In this document: positions 47,400-60,860 of the stretch, in pieces
Numbering within the stretch: the stretch's first letter is position 1
Layout of the letters: each line of letters starts with the position of its first letter
Origin: Phyllostachys edulis
Lineage: Eukaryota > Streptophyta > Magnoliopsida > Poales > Poaceae
Direction of reading: 5' to 3'
Length of the DNA: 64,000 bases
Assembly: GCA_036346405.1 (NCBI GenBank)
Contig: CM070559.1
Location: 43,093,518 to 43,157,517, forward strand
Notes under the pieces: generated by a model
What the model saw: only the letters and a program-made list of their open reading frames with translations
Told to the model about the DNA's origin: nothing
The model's database searches: none
Made by a program: the position numbers and the translations under genes

Positions 47400-48440
47400 C
47401 TCTGTGCACTGCGCTTGTCACATCGGATTTTATGTCATGTCGTGTCTCTTGCGGTCACGATTTGCCCGCTGTAGTGCTTTGTTGCCCGTTGTCTCGTGCT
47501 CGTGATTGGAAAAAGACACGACTCACTAATCGCCTGTACATTACTTAACGCTACTAACCCTACATCACTCGCCTGTTGTCTCTCAATTTGAAAGAAAGTA
47601 AAGAGCACCTGTCATTTCTCTCAATTTACCTGTCACTCACTCAGAGAAAAGTAAAGACCTCTGTCCTCACCTGCTAGATTCTCTCAATTTCTCCTCTCTC
47701 TCTCTTTCTTTCTCTCTCTCTCCCCAGGCCAGCTTGGACGACATCGTTCCCGTTCCCCAGTACCAGTTGTCGGCCACTTCTTTCCCCAACCGGCCAACCC
47801 TTGGGGAAGATCAACGCGGTCCACTCCACACCCATCCATTTCTCTTCGGCTTCATCGCCTCCCGCCGCTCCCGACCTGGCGCTCCCTCCCCCATCGCCTC
47901 CCCCTTCTCCCCCCATCGCCTCCACACCTGGCCTCCCTGACCCCTCCCCCAGCCCTCCCTCTCCTCCATCGCCACCACCTCCCCAGCCTCCCATTCTCCC
48001 CACCCTGGCCTCCCAGCCCTGGACCCCCTCTCCCAGCGCCTCCCTCTCCATCGCCGCCCCTAAGCTCACGCCACATCGCCGCCTCCCTTCTCCCCGCCCT
48101 CCCGACCTCGCTTACCTCCCCACCGCCTCCACCTTCCCCATCACGCCGTGCTTGCTCCACCGCTCCACCTCATGAAGCTTGGCGGCGACGAGAAGCTTGG
48201 CGGCGTCATGGGGCTGGCATCTCGGCCGGCGGCGACGCAAGACGCCAAGCGCGCGTGGAGCGCGAGGGCGAGCACGGCGCGGCAGCGTCGTGTGGCGCTG
48301 CGCGCGGCATCGCGGGCTTGCGGCACGGCGAAGCGCGTCGCAGCGATGCAGCGTCATTGGCGGGCGTCGCGGACGGGCTTGGCACGACGTCTTGACGCGT
48401 CTTGCGTGCCGCCGTCGTCTTCGGGCGGCCCGAGCACGCC
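47400..48440. other. Non-transposase interior of the hAT element, CT-rich and GC-rich
   Basis: A CT-rich tract (47690-47725) precedes a GC-rich Pro/Ser open frame (47801-48175). It may be the transposase promoter region or captured host sequence; no domain is recognisable. Confidence 0.4.
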
Positions 48441-48611
48441 CAACTCCGTGCCGCGCCGCGTGCCGCCCGTCGTGCTCCGTCCTCGAGTTCGCCCGCCCAG
48501 CCGTTCGTGCTGCGGCCGCACGGCGTGCGGCCGATGTCTCGGCTGCGTGCCGCGCCGGCCGGGCCTCGTGCCGACCGGAAAAGCCCGCCGAGTCCCAGCT
48601 CTAGGTGCATG

Positions 48612-49580
48612 CATGCCACAGCTAGCTTGCCTGCTTACCTGATACAATTATGAAAGTAGCCAGGCATGCAGCACGCGAAGGTACTCCATGGCGATAGAGA
48701 TCGCCTAGCTAGCTAGATGCAAGATATCGACATCAAAGGGAGAATCCTGCAATAATGTGGCGGATACAGCTCACTTAGGCCGGATTACGTCCTGGAAGAT
48801 CAATCACCTTAATTAGGTGGGGTTGTTCCGATCCATCGATCGATCGATCGACATATATGGTCCTTGCATGTAGGCTCACCATGGCCCGTGCATGCACAAT
48901 GATAGAACGGAGTTAACATCGGACTAGCTTTGCTAGACTTTTCCTGAAAGGAAACATCTACTGTTATCTCTTAACTGTGCACGACAAGGATGCCAAAATT
49001 AAATCTGCTTCTGATGAGCTTGTTTGTGGCGTTACACTGATCGCTAGCGGTGCAACTGAGTGTGCGCACTGCTGTCTGATTCGCGCACGTACGTTAAGTA
49101 GTACTGATGAGTCATCACTCGTGAATCGTGGCTAGTAGCATAGGTACTCTTTTTTTTTTGCCTTTTGAGTTGCTGCATGCATACATGTTTCGTACTCGTG
49201 GACCAACTGCTTCCTGTAAAAATGCCGTAGCTCGTGAACAGAGTGTTCGCTACCTGCCGGTTAGCCTTCACCTAGTTTGTTCAGTACATCGAATTAACCA
49301 CCACGGCAACACGCTCCTGCCAACTGCCAACTAACTGGAACCGTATCCTCTGCGTTTTGCACAACAAAGCAGAGATCCACAGTAAAAAGCCGAGCGAGGA
49401 ATAACAAAGGGAGCTGCTAGCTCGCGCTATACTGTAAGGATACCCTTTCAAAGGTATAGCATCTAACTGTTGGATCAGACCTTTCCATCGGACAACACAC
49501 TTCCACCTCTCGTCCTCCTTCGTCGTGCGCTCCACCACCCCGGTGTTCTCCTCCTTCGCGTTGTTCAGTGGGGTTTTCAC
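48612..49580. other. Intergenic DNA, no supported gene
   Basis: Unique-looking sequence with a short (GATC)n run at about 48836-48852 and a poly-T at 49148. Short frames only. Confidence 0.45.
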
Positions 49581-50090
49581 ATGAGTTTTGCGTATTTCTA
49601 GAAGTTTCAAGCCCAAGTTTCAACAAGTTTCAGATTCGGAACTTAAATTTCAAGAAGTTCCAGATAAAAGAGTTTCAAGAAATTTCATGAAGTTCCAAAT
49701 ACGTCTCGTGAAAACATTTTAAAAGTTTCAGGTTTAAGTGAGTTTCTCGTAATTTCTAGAAGCTTTCAGAAGATTCCAAGAAAGTTTCAAGCCCAAGTTT
49801 CAGCAAGTTTTAGATTTTGGAAGTCAGATTTCAACAAGTTTCAGACAAAAGAGTTTCAAGAAGATTCAACAAGCTTCATGAAGTTTCAAGAAGTCTCGTG
49901 AAAACATATTAAAAGTTTCAAGTTTCTATGAGTTTTGCGTATTTCTAGAAGTTTTCATAAGATTCCAAGAAAGTTTTAGGCACAAGTTTCATACAGAAAA
50001 GTTTCAGCAAATTTCGACATGTTTCAACAAGTTTATGATTTTGGAACTCAAGTTTCAACAAGTTCTAGACAAAAAAGATTCATAAAAAAT
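49581..50090. repeat. Three diverged tandem units of 'aagtttca'-rich sequence
   Basis: Units start at 49581, 49738 and 49928 with (A/G)TGAGTTT-C-ATTTCTAGAAG; within each, 'caagtttca' and 'aagagtttcaagaa' recur and 'tctcgtgaaaacat' closes the first two. Spacing is 157 and 190 bp. No coding potential. Confidence 0.8.
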
Positions 50091-52601
50091 CAAACAAGAA
50101 CAAAAACTCCCGACGTGCTCACTTGCGGCCACGCAACCGCTCGCTGCCACAGCTCCATGCTCGTCGGGACGTCATGACTGTTGGCCTTTCCGCCTACCAC
50201 CGAGTTCGCCCGAAGCTCCGTGTTCACTGGGCTGCTGTGGCCGCTCACCTTCCCACGTGTTGCCGAGCGCACCTTCGGTAGCTGCTTCCACTCGCCTCGC
50301 TCCGGTCGAGCTCGCTCGCCGCCACTCCCCATCGCTTCAGACTGTGGCCTCCCACATGCTTGCAGTCACATGAGGCACGGAGGACCAGCCCACTGCTGCT
50401 CGTCGGCAGTGGTCGCTACCCTCCCTCTTGCTGCGCTCTTGATACACTCAGGCTATAAGTATGTGGAATCCACATTGGATGGAGAGAGAGAGACGGAGAA
50501 GATGAACTTAATTTGGAAAAGTCCAGACCAAATGAGTGGATGAGAATGAGTGCATCTAGGTGGCCTTAGATGGGAATGCTCGCTGCTCTTGCACACCGGT
50601 CGTTGCCGCTCCCCCTACACGTGGAGCCCTTTTTTGCTTGCGTGTGCATATGTGTTGAATGGACGTAGGCTGTGCTGTTGGTTTGGAGGAAAAAGTTATA
50701 GCGTTTTCTAGTTTTTCTCGTAAAAAAACATCGCAGGAATCCAGTTTACTGTACCGAGAAATCACTGTGGCGGAAAAATGTTTCTACTGTAGCAATATAT
50801 CTGCAACGGCCGTGCTAGATCCAATGGCTAAGATTTGCCAAAAGTAGAGGTACTAACTCCTTACCAAACGAACGACGGAGCGGGCCAGAGGGATTTTTTT
50901 TGACACGACTACAGAATGCATGCGCACTCATCGGATAGGCTTAACGAGCGACACCTTTGATCTTCTTATCCATTTCCGTCCCCGTGCCTCCATCGTCTCC
51001 CGCTCCGGTGTCCCCTTCCACAGCTCCCCCCCCTCCCCCCCCCCGCCACCCGCCACGGCTTTCGGCGCCTCTACCGCCCGCTGCGCCTCCCCCCACCACC
51101 CTTCAACACCTCCGCGGCGGCGGCCCGCCTCGCCGCCGCCTCGCTCCCGCTTTTGCCGCGCGCCCAGCCTAACCTAATTGCTCCACCGTTGTCTTCGCCG
51201 TGCCTCCCACTACCCTCCTCCTAACTTGTGGCCGGCGACGCCACTGCCACCTCGACGCACCACCACCACTGCCGAGCTACCGCCTACCTCTGTACCCAGG
51301 TCCCGATGAACCCACACCCTAATCCCTTGCGTCGGTCGCCGCAACCTTGCTGGAGAAGGACGCGACAGTGGGTGCAGTCGAGATGACCGCGTGATAAAAC
51401 TATAAGGTGCGCGCACTAAATGGATTTTGCCTTTTTGTTTAGGAAACGGAACAGGGACTTAGTGCAGGCCACCAGGCTAGGATGGGCTTTGTTTCTAGCG
51501 AGATTCGTATGGGCCAAAAGGCTATCAAGCCTCCTAACTTCACAGTTCACATATGGTAAGTCTCCTAGAGTTTTATTTTTTGGAAAGAGTTTCAATTATT
51601 ATTTTTCGGGCCATAACTTAACTTAACATATTGGGCCGAAATAGATCGTAATTAAGCATGTATTGGCTTGTCGATCCATCTCCTATATCCTGCGATGCAC
51701 AGATGCTTCGTCCATGAATTGTCCGGCATATATATGATATCGCTACACGGCATGGCGTGCATATGTATAGGCTCCGTCCATGATCCGTCGGGCTACTAAT
51801 TCGCGCACGCCCGATAGGGAGAGTTCCGACGCAACTACGCCCGCGCGCCGCCGTCATCATTCTTATTATTTTTTTTAAAAAAAAAGAAAACTTTCATCTT
51901 TCACTTTCAACTTAAAAAAAAATCGCAACTTTCAACTCCCCTGAGCGAATCCCCTTTCAACTCGAATTCAACACTTTCTCTTAAAAAAAACCGAAACTTT
52001 CAACTTTCATTCACTCTAAAAAAATCCCTCTCACCTCAAATTCACACAAAAAAAAATGGAACCTAGACGACGAAGAGGCATCGCCGAGCTCGCTGGAGTT
52101 GTCGACGACGTTGCGGTTTGAGCTCCTCCTCCTGCTCCGGTGGCTTCCGATCGGCGCGAGTTCGTACTCCGGCGGCAGTGGCGCGCACGAGCTATCCTCC
52201 TCCGGCAGCGGCGTGCGCGGTAGAAGGGAATGGTGGTGGAGGCGTCGGCGTGCTGTAGAAAGGAATGGGGAGGAGGCAAAGAAGGAATGTGGTTAGGGTT
52301 TGAGGCTTTGAGCGACCGGCCGCGTGACTTAAAATGTGGCGTGCGAGCCGTTCCAACTGGACTGGACCGTGCGTTGCGACACGCAACTGCGCGTTAGAAC
52401 TTTTGCATGATCCACATATAGGAAGGAGTATTTCATCGAGAAAAGATACACATGCACTAATTTTTTAGAGGTCACGCAGTACGTAGGTCACACATGAATT
52501 AGTTGGATGAATTGTGTTCTTAAAACCAAAATTACTGTTGCAACATAACTTCTACGCACTATACATGTATATAGTACACGATATTCAATTATGATACATT
52601 G
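50091..52601. other. Intergenic DNA with GC-rich low-complexity patches
   Basis: Holds a 120-codon frame at 50181-50543, a Pro/Ser frame at 50957-51172, and an A-rich zone with repeated 'actttcaact' at 51885-52000. None matches a family I know; they look like leader zones of decayed transposons. Confidence 0.35.
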
Positions 52602-54691
52602 TGAGAACCCGAACAATTAGGCTAAACTAAATAGTATTAGTCGGTAATTAGTGATAATTAAAATTCTTTAGTTCAAAACAAAGCGTAATCTCAAATTGGA
52701 CATCAAACGCTTAATCCACACAATTAACAATTTGAACAATGTAACAAAATATTCCAACAACAATAGCACTTGTGTTTTTTTTATACAAAAAGAAATCCAT
52801 TACAAGCTGAAATAGAATACCAACTCAAACTCCAGATTAATTACTTAAGTCAATACATCATTTCAATACATCTCAGAATACACCCAAGTTACAACTTTGA
52901 AAGCGTTACAACAATTTAATTGCAAAATAAAGATAACATATTACAAACCTGACTTTTGATACAAACAAATCGTTTACAACCAATCTCAAGGTAATTATAA
53001 TAGTTAATTAAAATTACAACGCAATAGTCTTGCATTCATGTCACTAGAGCCCTTCCTGCCATTTCATCCAAGTGCCTTCCACCCTTCCCGATCCACACTT
53101 CCATAGACGGCCAAGAACACAGAAAAACGATTAGTACAGCCAAGAGCAGTTTATTTATGTGAGTGTTAGAATATAGGAAGTGACCGTCAGAATTCCCCGA
53201 AGTCCAAGGTACCCTGACCAACCGGAATTAGTCGGCCTCTTGATAATTAAGATGTCCAGGTCAACCTAAGTTAATAGGCACCTTTTATTTCCGTAGGTCT
53301 CATCATACGACGTCATTAAAGCCCAACCCCCATTATTTACATTGGCATTAACCGCAATATAATTCTACGGTGCATATTCCCTTAAACCCTACCCTCAGTC
53401 GAACATCACAAGGTATCCCAAAAGTCAGCACCTTTGCTGCGCAGTAAGCAAAACCCTACAAACATCCAGAGCCATCCCCCCACCACAGTGTAGGAGGGCC
53501 AGCCGGATGCCAAACATATGCCATCAAAAGCCACCCTCGGCCAAGCCTCAAACATTCATGCCCTCTGTCACAGCACAACCAAGGCCTCCCCTTCCTCTTC
53601 ACAAGGAAGCAACCCAAACCTAGACCACCACAAGCAGCCGGCGGTAGAAGAAGGGAGACAGGAGGGAGAAAGGACGTCAGCTACGGCCGACTTCAATCCG
53701 ACACCGACGGCTACGTCCGACCACAACCGACAGCAAGGGGACCATCGCCATCAAACCACCACCGTGCCATTTTCAAATCGAAACCGACAAAAAGGTAACC
53801 CCGGCAGTAGCCATCCCCTTCTTCTTGGTCAAGACCGAACACCTCCCTTAGGCATATCAGTCGTTTGAACATCACAGAGCAAAGGGGAGATAGTAGAGAG
53901 GAGTAGATAGCTGAGAAATCGTTGCAGTAGACATATCCATCGAGTGCTCAACTCACTGTAGCCATGCCATCCTGGACAATCATGCCCACGATCACCCCCA
54001 ATTAAGGCTCAGAGCTTCATCACAGCCCCCTTTTCCCCAAATTTCTTCATGCATAAACCACATATAGCATCATCAGTAAAGGAGAAAAATCTTGTATAAT
54101 CAAGAAATCAAATCAAAGAGAGAGAGGAAGGAAGGGCAGGAAGCACTGTGGGCGGCACGGGCAAAGACGGCTGCCATGAGTAGAATTGACTGTGGTAGAG
54201 CCGAGAAAGGGGAGAGGGCGCAGAGGGTGGCGCGCAGCGAGGCCGAGCCAAGCTGGCAGCACTAGGGGCGCGAGCATAAGGTTGGAGAAGGTGACGCCAC
54301 GGCTTGGAGGCCAACGCCAGAGGGACAAAGTGCGTCTCAACCAGTGGGATCGGTGGAGCCGGGTGGTAGCGGCTGACAAAGAAGGCGGCCAGCCATTCAT
54401 TTGTCTTGGAGAAGAAGAGGGCAGCACCAGGTGAGAGTGGAGGGGAGAAGAGGATTTGGGGGACGAGGAGAAAGAGATGAGAAGGAGCTGAGTGAGGGAC
54501 GGTTGGCCGGTTTAGGAAAAATTAGGAGAGGGGGGGGGGGGTTGGTGAGATTAGGAGTAGATAATTAGGATTTGGGATAAAGAAGAGGTAGGGTAAGGGT
54601 ATAAATTCCACCAAAATTGTGTTAATTAATGTTTGTAGCAATAAAATTATTAATTGTTAGTATTTTGTAGTCATTAGACCAACGAATAGTA
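52602..54691 (-). repeat. Probable gypsy-type LTR on the minus strand, 5' end cut
   Basis: On the minus strand the sequence ends ...GGGTTCTCACA at 52602, a usual grass gypsy LTR end, after an AT-rich U5-like stretch. A GC-rich zone at 54100-54500 would be the U3/R part. Its beginning (right side) is replaced by the LTR starting at 54692. No second copy or interior was found, so it may be a solo or truncated LTR. Confidence 0.45.
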
Positions 54692-55301
54692 TGTAACGTC
54701 CCAAAATTTGGCTTTCCAAAAATCTTTTGAGTAGTTTAGGTCCCTGAAAAATTTCACCAATTTTATTTGAATTAATAAAGCTTAACTGGGAATTTCCTAA
54801 ACTTAAAATATTTAATTTGACTAATCTAAACATCAATTTTAAGAAATTTTGTGCTCCAAGGAATTTTTGTGTATTTTCTTGGATTTTTCTGATTTTATTT
54901 GCTATTTATTTGACCTCTTTTGAATTTCCATTTATTTCTTAAATTGGAAATTCAATTAAACCCTTTCATCCTTGTGGGCCGAATTGGCTTCGGCCCATTC
55001 CTCACTCCTCTCTCATCCGCCATTCTTGCGCCCTTATTACACCGCCACCATCGAAACCCTAGCAACCCGCCGCCCACTTTACAACCCACTCAAGACTGCC
55101 ACCGGCCCGCTTGATAGCGTCTTGTACTTTCTAACGCTTGCAAGATCTGTCTTGGCGCTGCGTTCGCCGTCGCTGCCTTGCGCCTTGGTCCCGGTTCGCC
55201 TACCGGCAAGACAACCGCCACCGCCATTCACGCTCGCCGCGCTCGACTTGCGCAACCGCCGCCACCTTGGGAGCTCCGCGCCGCACACCTCCCTAGGGCG
55301 C

Positions 55302-55309
55302 TATAAAAG
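55302..55309 (+). promoter_or_regulatory. LTR promoter TATA box
   Basis: TATAAAAG after GC-rich DNA, in the same context as the TATA boxes at 26124 and 31793. Confidence 0.6.
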
Positions 55310-57416
55310 GCTCCCTAGTGCCCGCGCCCCTGGTGATGCCGCCACCCTGAAGCCACCTTCTTGGACTCCGGCGTCGTGCCCGCCTCGCCGTTCTCCACCG
55401 TCAAGCTCCCCCGAGCCGCCGCTGCGTCAAGGCATCAAGATCCGCCACACGCCGCTTCAGACCCTAGCTTCGCCCAGCCGAGACGCCGCCAAGCCCACCG
55501 TCCGCGGTCGTCTCCTCCAAGCCCAGTGCCTACCCTCACCACTGGATCTCCTCCGTCGCGGGTCCTCGAGACGAACCATCCGTGTCACGGTGACCGCATC
55601 GATCTCCTCCTCCGCGTGCCGCCACCCGTTGACACTCCCGAGCCTCCCTTTTGTCGGCGCCACTTCATCCTCAACAATCTCGGCCTTCACCTTCGCCGGC
55701 CGACTGCTCTGTCTCCGGTGAACCCCTGTGCTTGCTGACCTCATCATGGTAATCCCCGAGCCTTGTTCTTCACCATGCGCTTGTTATTTTTTTCCCCGAG
55801 CTTGGCTGTAACTCGTGGTCGCCGTGTGAGCCACCGCCACCGCCGCTCCATTGGTCATCACCGGCGCCTGCCGACGAACCCCATTGCCACGACCACGTCA
55901 TCGAGACCGCCCTCTCCTCCTTGTCCCGTGCGCCCATCCCCATGCGTCGCCGTGGCAGCTGTTGCCGGTGAGCCGGTGAGCTCCATGAGCCGGCCGAAGC
56001 CTCTATGCCCGTGCCTGCGTTCAGTGCGTGTGCGATCTTCGGTTCTGTTGAAGAGGGCTGATGCTTCTATGGCTCCTTCATTACTGGTGTATGGGTTCCA
56101 AGGATCAATGCCTATTTTCCAATTCTAGCTGCCATACCTTGCCATCTCTAATCACCATGTCATTGCATCAATGCGCAGGAATCCAAAGACAACAGCTCCT
56201 GTTCTCTGTCCCTTTGTTCCTATGTCATTCTGTTGCCATGTTCCTTCTGTGTTGAACTCCTGACTTCCTTTCTTTCCTTGCTGTGAAGCCTCAAATCTCT
56301 CTCTATTCTTTATTCATTGCTTTGTCATCTGGTGCTAATTCCTGCCGTATCAATTGAGGTCTCAGTGCTAACCACCTCATGCATGAGCAGCAGCCCTATT
56401 CCTCTCGGTGCCTTTTACATTTGAAGTCGGTACATTATGAAGCCTCTCTCCATCTTTCCTTACCTTCTCTGGGGTTTGGCCCTTTGTCATCAAATCAATC
56501 CAAGCCACACATCTATATCTCCTCTCACTTCCACGTAGACCTCCTTGTTCGCTTCATTGGCACCACCCGTGCACCGATCCAATGTCGAATCCACATCGCT
56601 GCCACATCACCACCTTGTCCTTTGTGGCAGCCACCTAACACTACAACAGGACTAGGTTATAGCAACACGCGTATATGCGGCTATATCTACAAATATGTGT
56701 TGCTACGATGGATAGCAACACATGTGATAAGTGATATTGTTGGTCGTGTTGCTATAAGGTAGGTCTACCGCAACACAAATTAGGTGTTGTTATACAAAAG
56801 AAAAGGTGTTGCAAGTAGGTCTACCGCAATACAAATTAGGTGTTGTTATACAAAAGAAAAGGTGTTGCAAAGTTGCAACACAATTTTGTATTTGTAACAA
56901 CACACGTTTTCGAAACATAGCTAACACTTGTTAGCAACATATAATTGTTATATTATAACACAAATTAGTATACAAAAAAATACGATTCATTTGTTTGCTA
57001 CGTACGTAGAAATTATAATTGCTACAAGAATTTTTATTTGCTAATTAAGCATGTCATATTGCGGAATATATAACACAACTCAACATGATCAATGTTCAAA
57101 AGGTAGATTGCATTGCATTAAGGAAATAAATATAGGTATTGTTAACATCATTCCACATTACAAAAACAACTGATTTGTTGTCAATACAAGAGCTTTGAAC
57201 AGGAGTAAAATTTGAGTTCTAAAATATAAAATCTAACTACTACTTTCTTTTCTTCATGAAGTTCCTTGATTCTTGATCTGTCTTTCAAAGAGATAAATAT
57301 CCAAATATAGTAATTCAATTGTTGATCTTTTCAACCTGCAGGGATAACAATAAATTGCAAGGATGTAAATATGATGTAGGACAAGTGAATCTGACATAAA
57401 TTGAATCTAGCTAAAA

Positions 57417-57602
57417 TTAACATACACAAATTGAAGACCAGGCAATCGCTTTTCCTTTGGTTTGGCCAATTGTCTTGTAGTTCTCCCATAACCTTAATAG
57501 CACCTCATGTTCTCGACCACCCTCCAATGTAACCATGAAGCAAAAAGCACTTCCAAGATGAAGCATCGAAAATAACCACTTCCAATAAGATGCCGAGATC
57601 AT
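57417..57602 (-). other. Unrecognised open frame inside CACTA D
   Basis: A 61-codon minus-strand frame with YWKWLFSMLHLG and GGREHEVLLRLWENYK. It looks more protein-like than its surroundings but matches no family I know and could be an exon of a captured gene. Confidence 0.25.
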
Positions 57603-60529
57603 TCACAATAATTCTTTTTTAAAAGGTCAGCCGATTCGGGACAGAAGTCCACATGTCATTGTATATGTTTGATGTAGCCCTTAAATTGGGTCAAGTCGTT
57701 GATTCAAAAGATTACGTAAGTCCGAGTCTCTAAAATAAGGACCGTAATATAGAAATATGATGAATCAGTGATGCATAGTTGGCACAAATTATGCCAACAC
57801 AAAATCAAGCTAAAACATTTTAGTTATCTACCAGTAGATTAGAGATTTTGGTGAGATTTGGAAATTGTCAATTAAACAAGATATTGCTTAATTAAACTAC
57901 TTAATTATTTTATGATTGACACAAAAGTATGTGGGTAATTTGTTGTCAAATATGGCGTTACAAAATATGTATACCTCCATAGAAAAGACCAGAGACAATA
58001 TAAATCGCAGTGCCTCCAATTCACGTGGTCAAGAGCAATAGTTCATCCTGTTACAATAAGTGAAGATCGACGAGCATCAGAGATGGATGTGAGAAATTTT
58101 CTTTGGAGGTAGATGTGCAAATTTTTGAAGGAATACATCAAGATGAAGCAATCGAAAATTTGTAAATAAAACGTCTCGCTTAATATCTCGAAGGTTAAGT
58201 TCCCTTCCTTTTCTCGCTCTCATTCTCGCGATCTTGTCACCATTTGCAACAACATTCCCATTTCCTAGTCGGTTTCTTATACAATAACACAAAGGTGACA
58301 AGCCGAATAATGAACAAGAATCCCAAAATACCATCATGACAGACCTTAGTAGAAAGCCTATTGCTCACAGAAGGCCGCTTTCACCAGATACCCAATCTCT
58401 AGTTACCGCAAGTCTCAAGACTCCCTCACTCATAGCGTCATCCCTGACCTGCATTCCAATGTTCTATTATCAATTATACTTTGCAAAACTAAACGGCGTA
58501 GGCAGAATAAAACAACACTTTATTTATGGTTCATAATAAGAAGTAACTTTTCCATAAGCTTATTTAGCCTATAGTAAATCTCATATACTTAGAGTTTGCA
58601 AGAATGAACAAGAGTTGAATTTCACATAGTGCGATAAAAGCACATAGAACCTATGTTCCCAGAAAATCCAACTCAATATTTTATTATTAGAATTTGAAAA
58701 AGGTGCAAAGGCCAAATTTCTCGTTTCTAAAATAGAAGTAAATAACTACCATGACTCAAAATTATAGATGAATACGGATAACGCAATGCAATTTCCCTAA
58801 AAAAATAGCACAGATTGCAAGTAAAATTATAGGATACTGGCTTCCAGTGAAGATCCTCCGGTTAGTGCCTTCACTCTATCAAGCATGAAGGGAGTGATTG
58901 CATTTCCTACTATCCTTTTATCCCTGAGAAACAAAGTGCAAAATCATTAGCTGCCATACAACTGCTCACCAGTTTGAAAGTGGCCATAGAGGGAAATTTG
59001 GTCAGGATACTTAATTATCATGCTGTTGAGAGTTGGGACTGGTAGATTTGATCCCCATAGCTGGAGTTTGATGGTCTTGATGGATTTCACAAAATATAAC
59101 AAACAAAATATGAATAATGGTCAGAGGCAAGCCAAGGAAAGATAACAACATTTTCACGCAGACAAGAAAATACAGGAAATCAAAGGGGCGCAAACAAAAG
59201 CATTATGAAATGCATACAGTCAAGAGGTTGTGCCCCTAAACAAAAAGTGACATGCATTTGAATTGTCGTTTTGAAGGCTAATATGGTAATATGGCAACCC
59301 ACCCTCCAATCACCGGGTAGAGGTATGAATATCCATCTTTCGTGATCTACATAAGAATTGTAGTTCTTGGTACTTCGAATCTAGGAAGAACTACAGTTAG
59401 TATCAGATCAAAGAATCATAATAAGGCTACTTGAGAACTTGGACATACCATCTAGAGTACTGAAAACAAAACAAATAGGGGCGATTAAAATGGCCATACC
59501 TTCAAAGAAATACTGCTTATACAGATCGCTTCTTGATAGGCTGGCTATTGGCTAATGCTCCAGCACCAAGCAAAGCTAATCTCCTTCTAGTGAGATATAT
59601 AAGCAGAAATCACTTGATTATTATCCTTTTTTGTTCTCGTCTATATGTCTTTCAAACCATTCAATCAAAATTAGAATTACTCAAATGTGTCTTTTGCAAA
59701 TCCAAAGTAGATACATCGATACATTTGGTTCCTTATATACTTGCACCAAGACAGTTCTAGGTACATCAAATAGTTGTTCCTTCATGTGCACCGTCGTAAG
59801 AACAAACATGGAAAACAAGAATTCTAGCAGATAAGTCGGTGACTTGGTGTACAACTAACCATAACTATTACAGGTGACAGATGATTTAAGTTAAACTCAA
59901 GATATATTTTTGACACTACTCGCTTTTGTGATTAAAACTTCGCTTATATCTCAATTGTCGCTAATAAGAAATAGACCATTGAAATTCAAGGGTCAAATCA
60001 TCAACAATTACATAGTATCAAACATGCGTAAAAGTTGATAATCGTATCATGAAATGTCTAGCTTCTCCTTTTTCCAGATTATACAATCGATTAAGTCAAG
60101 TAAATGTGTGTTTATAGATATCGATGATCTACCCCGAGGAGCCATAGAACATTATTTTTCTCATTTTCCTCGCTTAGGAAACAAGTATGATGTATAAGTG
60201 ATAGAGCCAGAGAACATCACTATCAATCATCTCTTAATATTTTGCATTGATGACTCTAGTTGTTATAGCACTGGCACTCCAAGAGCGTAAGCAAGAGAAA
60301 ATTCTTCTAAGACCACAAAGAAACAACTAAAAGTTCGAATTTCAGAGCATGCACCGAAGTCATTATTCCTCCGCCACAAGACCTCCTCCATCCGAAAGAC
60401 ATCATCAGAATAAATTCATCAAGAATCATCGATTCAATTCATCAAGAAGATGTCTAAAAAATCATCGATGAGGGAAACACCCAAAGATACGATTTTTCCA
60501 AAGAGAATCCGTAAACAAGAACCAACGAA
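57603..60529. other. AT-rich interior of CACTA D
   Basis: No supported gene. A minus frame at 58337-58077 (with ARMRARKGRELNLRDIKRD) is unassigned. The rest resembles intron. Confidence 0.35.
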
Positions 60530-60532
60530 TCA

Positions 60533-60860
60533 ACAAGTTGGGATCTTTTCTGAGGCAAGCATGATTCGGCGAGTGAATGGGGGATGTGTGGGGATTGAGG
60601 GCAGTGCCTTGCGCCTGAGGCCGTGGAGGCAGGAGACGAGGGAGGTGAGGTGGTCGATGGCGGCGGCGCAGTTGTTGCCGTGGGCGACGGCGGCCGAGGA
60701 GGCGGAGGAGAGGACGCCGACGATCTCCTTCTCGGCTAGTCGGTGGTTGATGCGGGCGGTGGACTTGAGCGCCTCCAGGGCAGCCGCACCAACTGGTGCT
60801 CCAGTCGCAAGGGCGAGTGGCGAGTGCGTTGAGGCGGGGGACGAGGGCGGCTCGGTGGAG
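60533..60860 (-). pseudogene. Alanine-rich exon-like reading frame, possibly captured host gene fragment
   Basis: The minus-strand frame ending at the TGA at 60530-60532 is open back to about 61060 and, in its middle, reads as ordinary protein: GAAALEALKSTARINHRLAE, then KEIVGVLSSASSAAVAHGNN, then CAAAIDHLTSLVSCLHGLRR. It has an amphipathic helical pattern. Upstream it is Pro/Ser-rich and lacks an in-frame ATG, so the start was lost or lies in another exon. The frame is not the longest at this locus. I do not recognise the family. Its place is that of the element's first exon. Confidence 0.45.

Larger units (their letters stand above)
44574..48603 (-). mobile_element. hAT transposon, 4030 bp, with perfect 8-bp target duplication
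   Basis: Ends are TAGAGGTGGGA and, inverted, TAGAGCTGGGA (10 of 11 match). The duplication GGTGCATG is present on both sides (44566-44573 and 48604-48611). Subterminal zones at 44585-44760 and 48440-48590 are rich in CGTGCCG motifs. A broken RICESLEEPER-like transposase lies on the minus strand. The perfect duplication indicates a simple insertion. Confidence 0.95.

Noticed and set aside
48206..48653. Overlapping Ala/Arg-rich frames of 97-164 codons
   Set aside because: All frames are open because of GC-rich hAT subterminal sequence; no protein family recognised.
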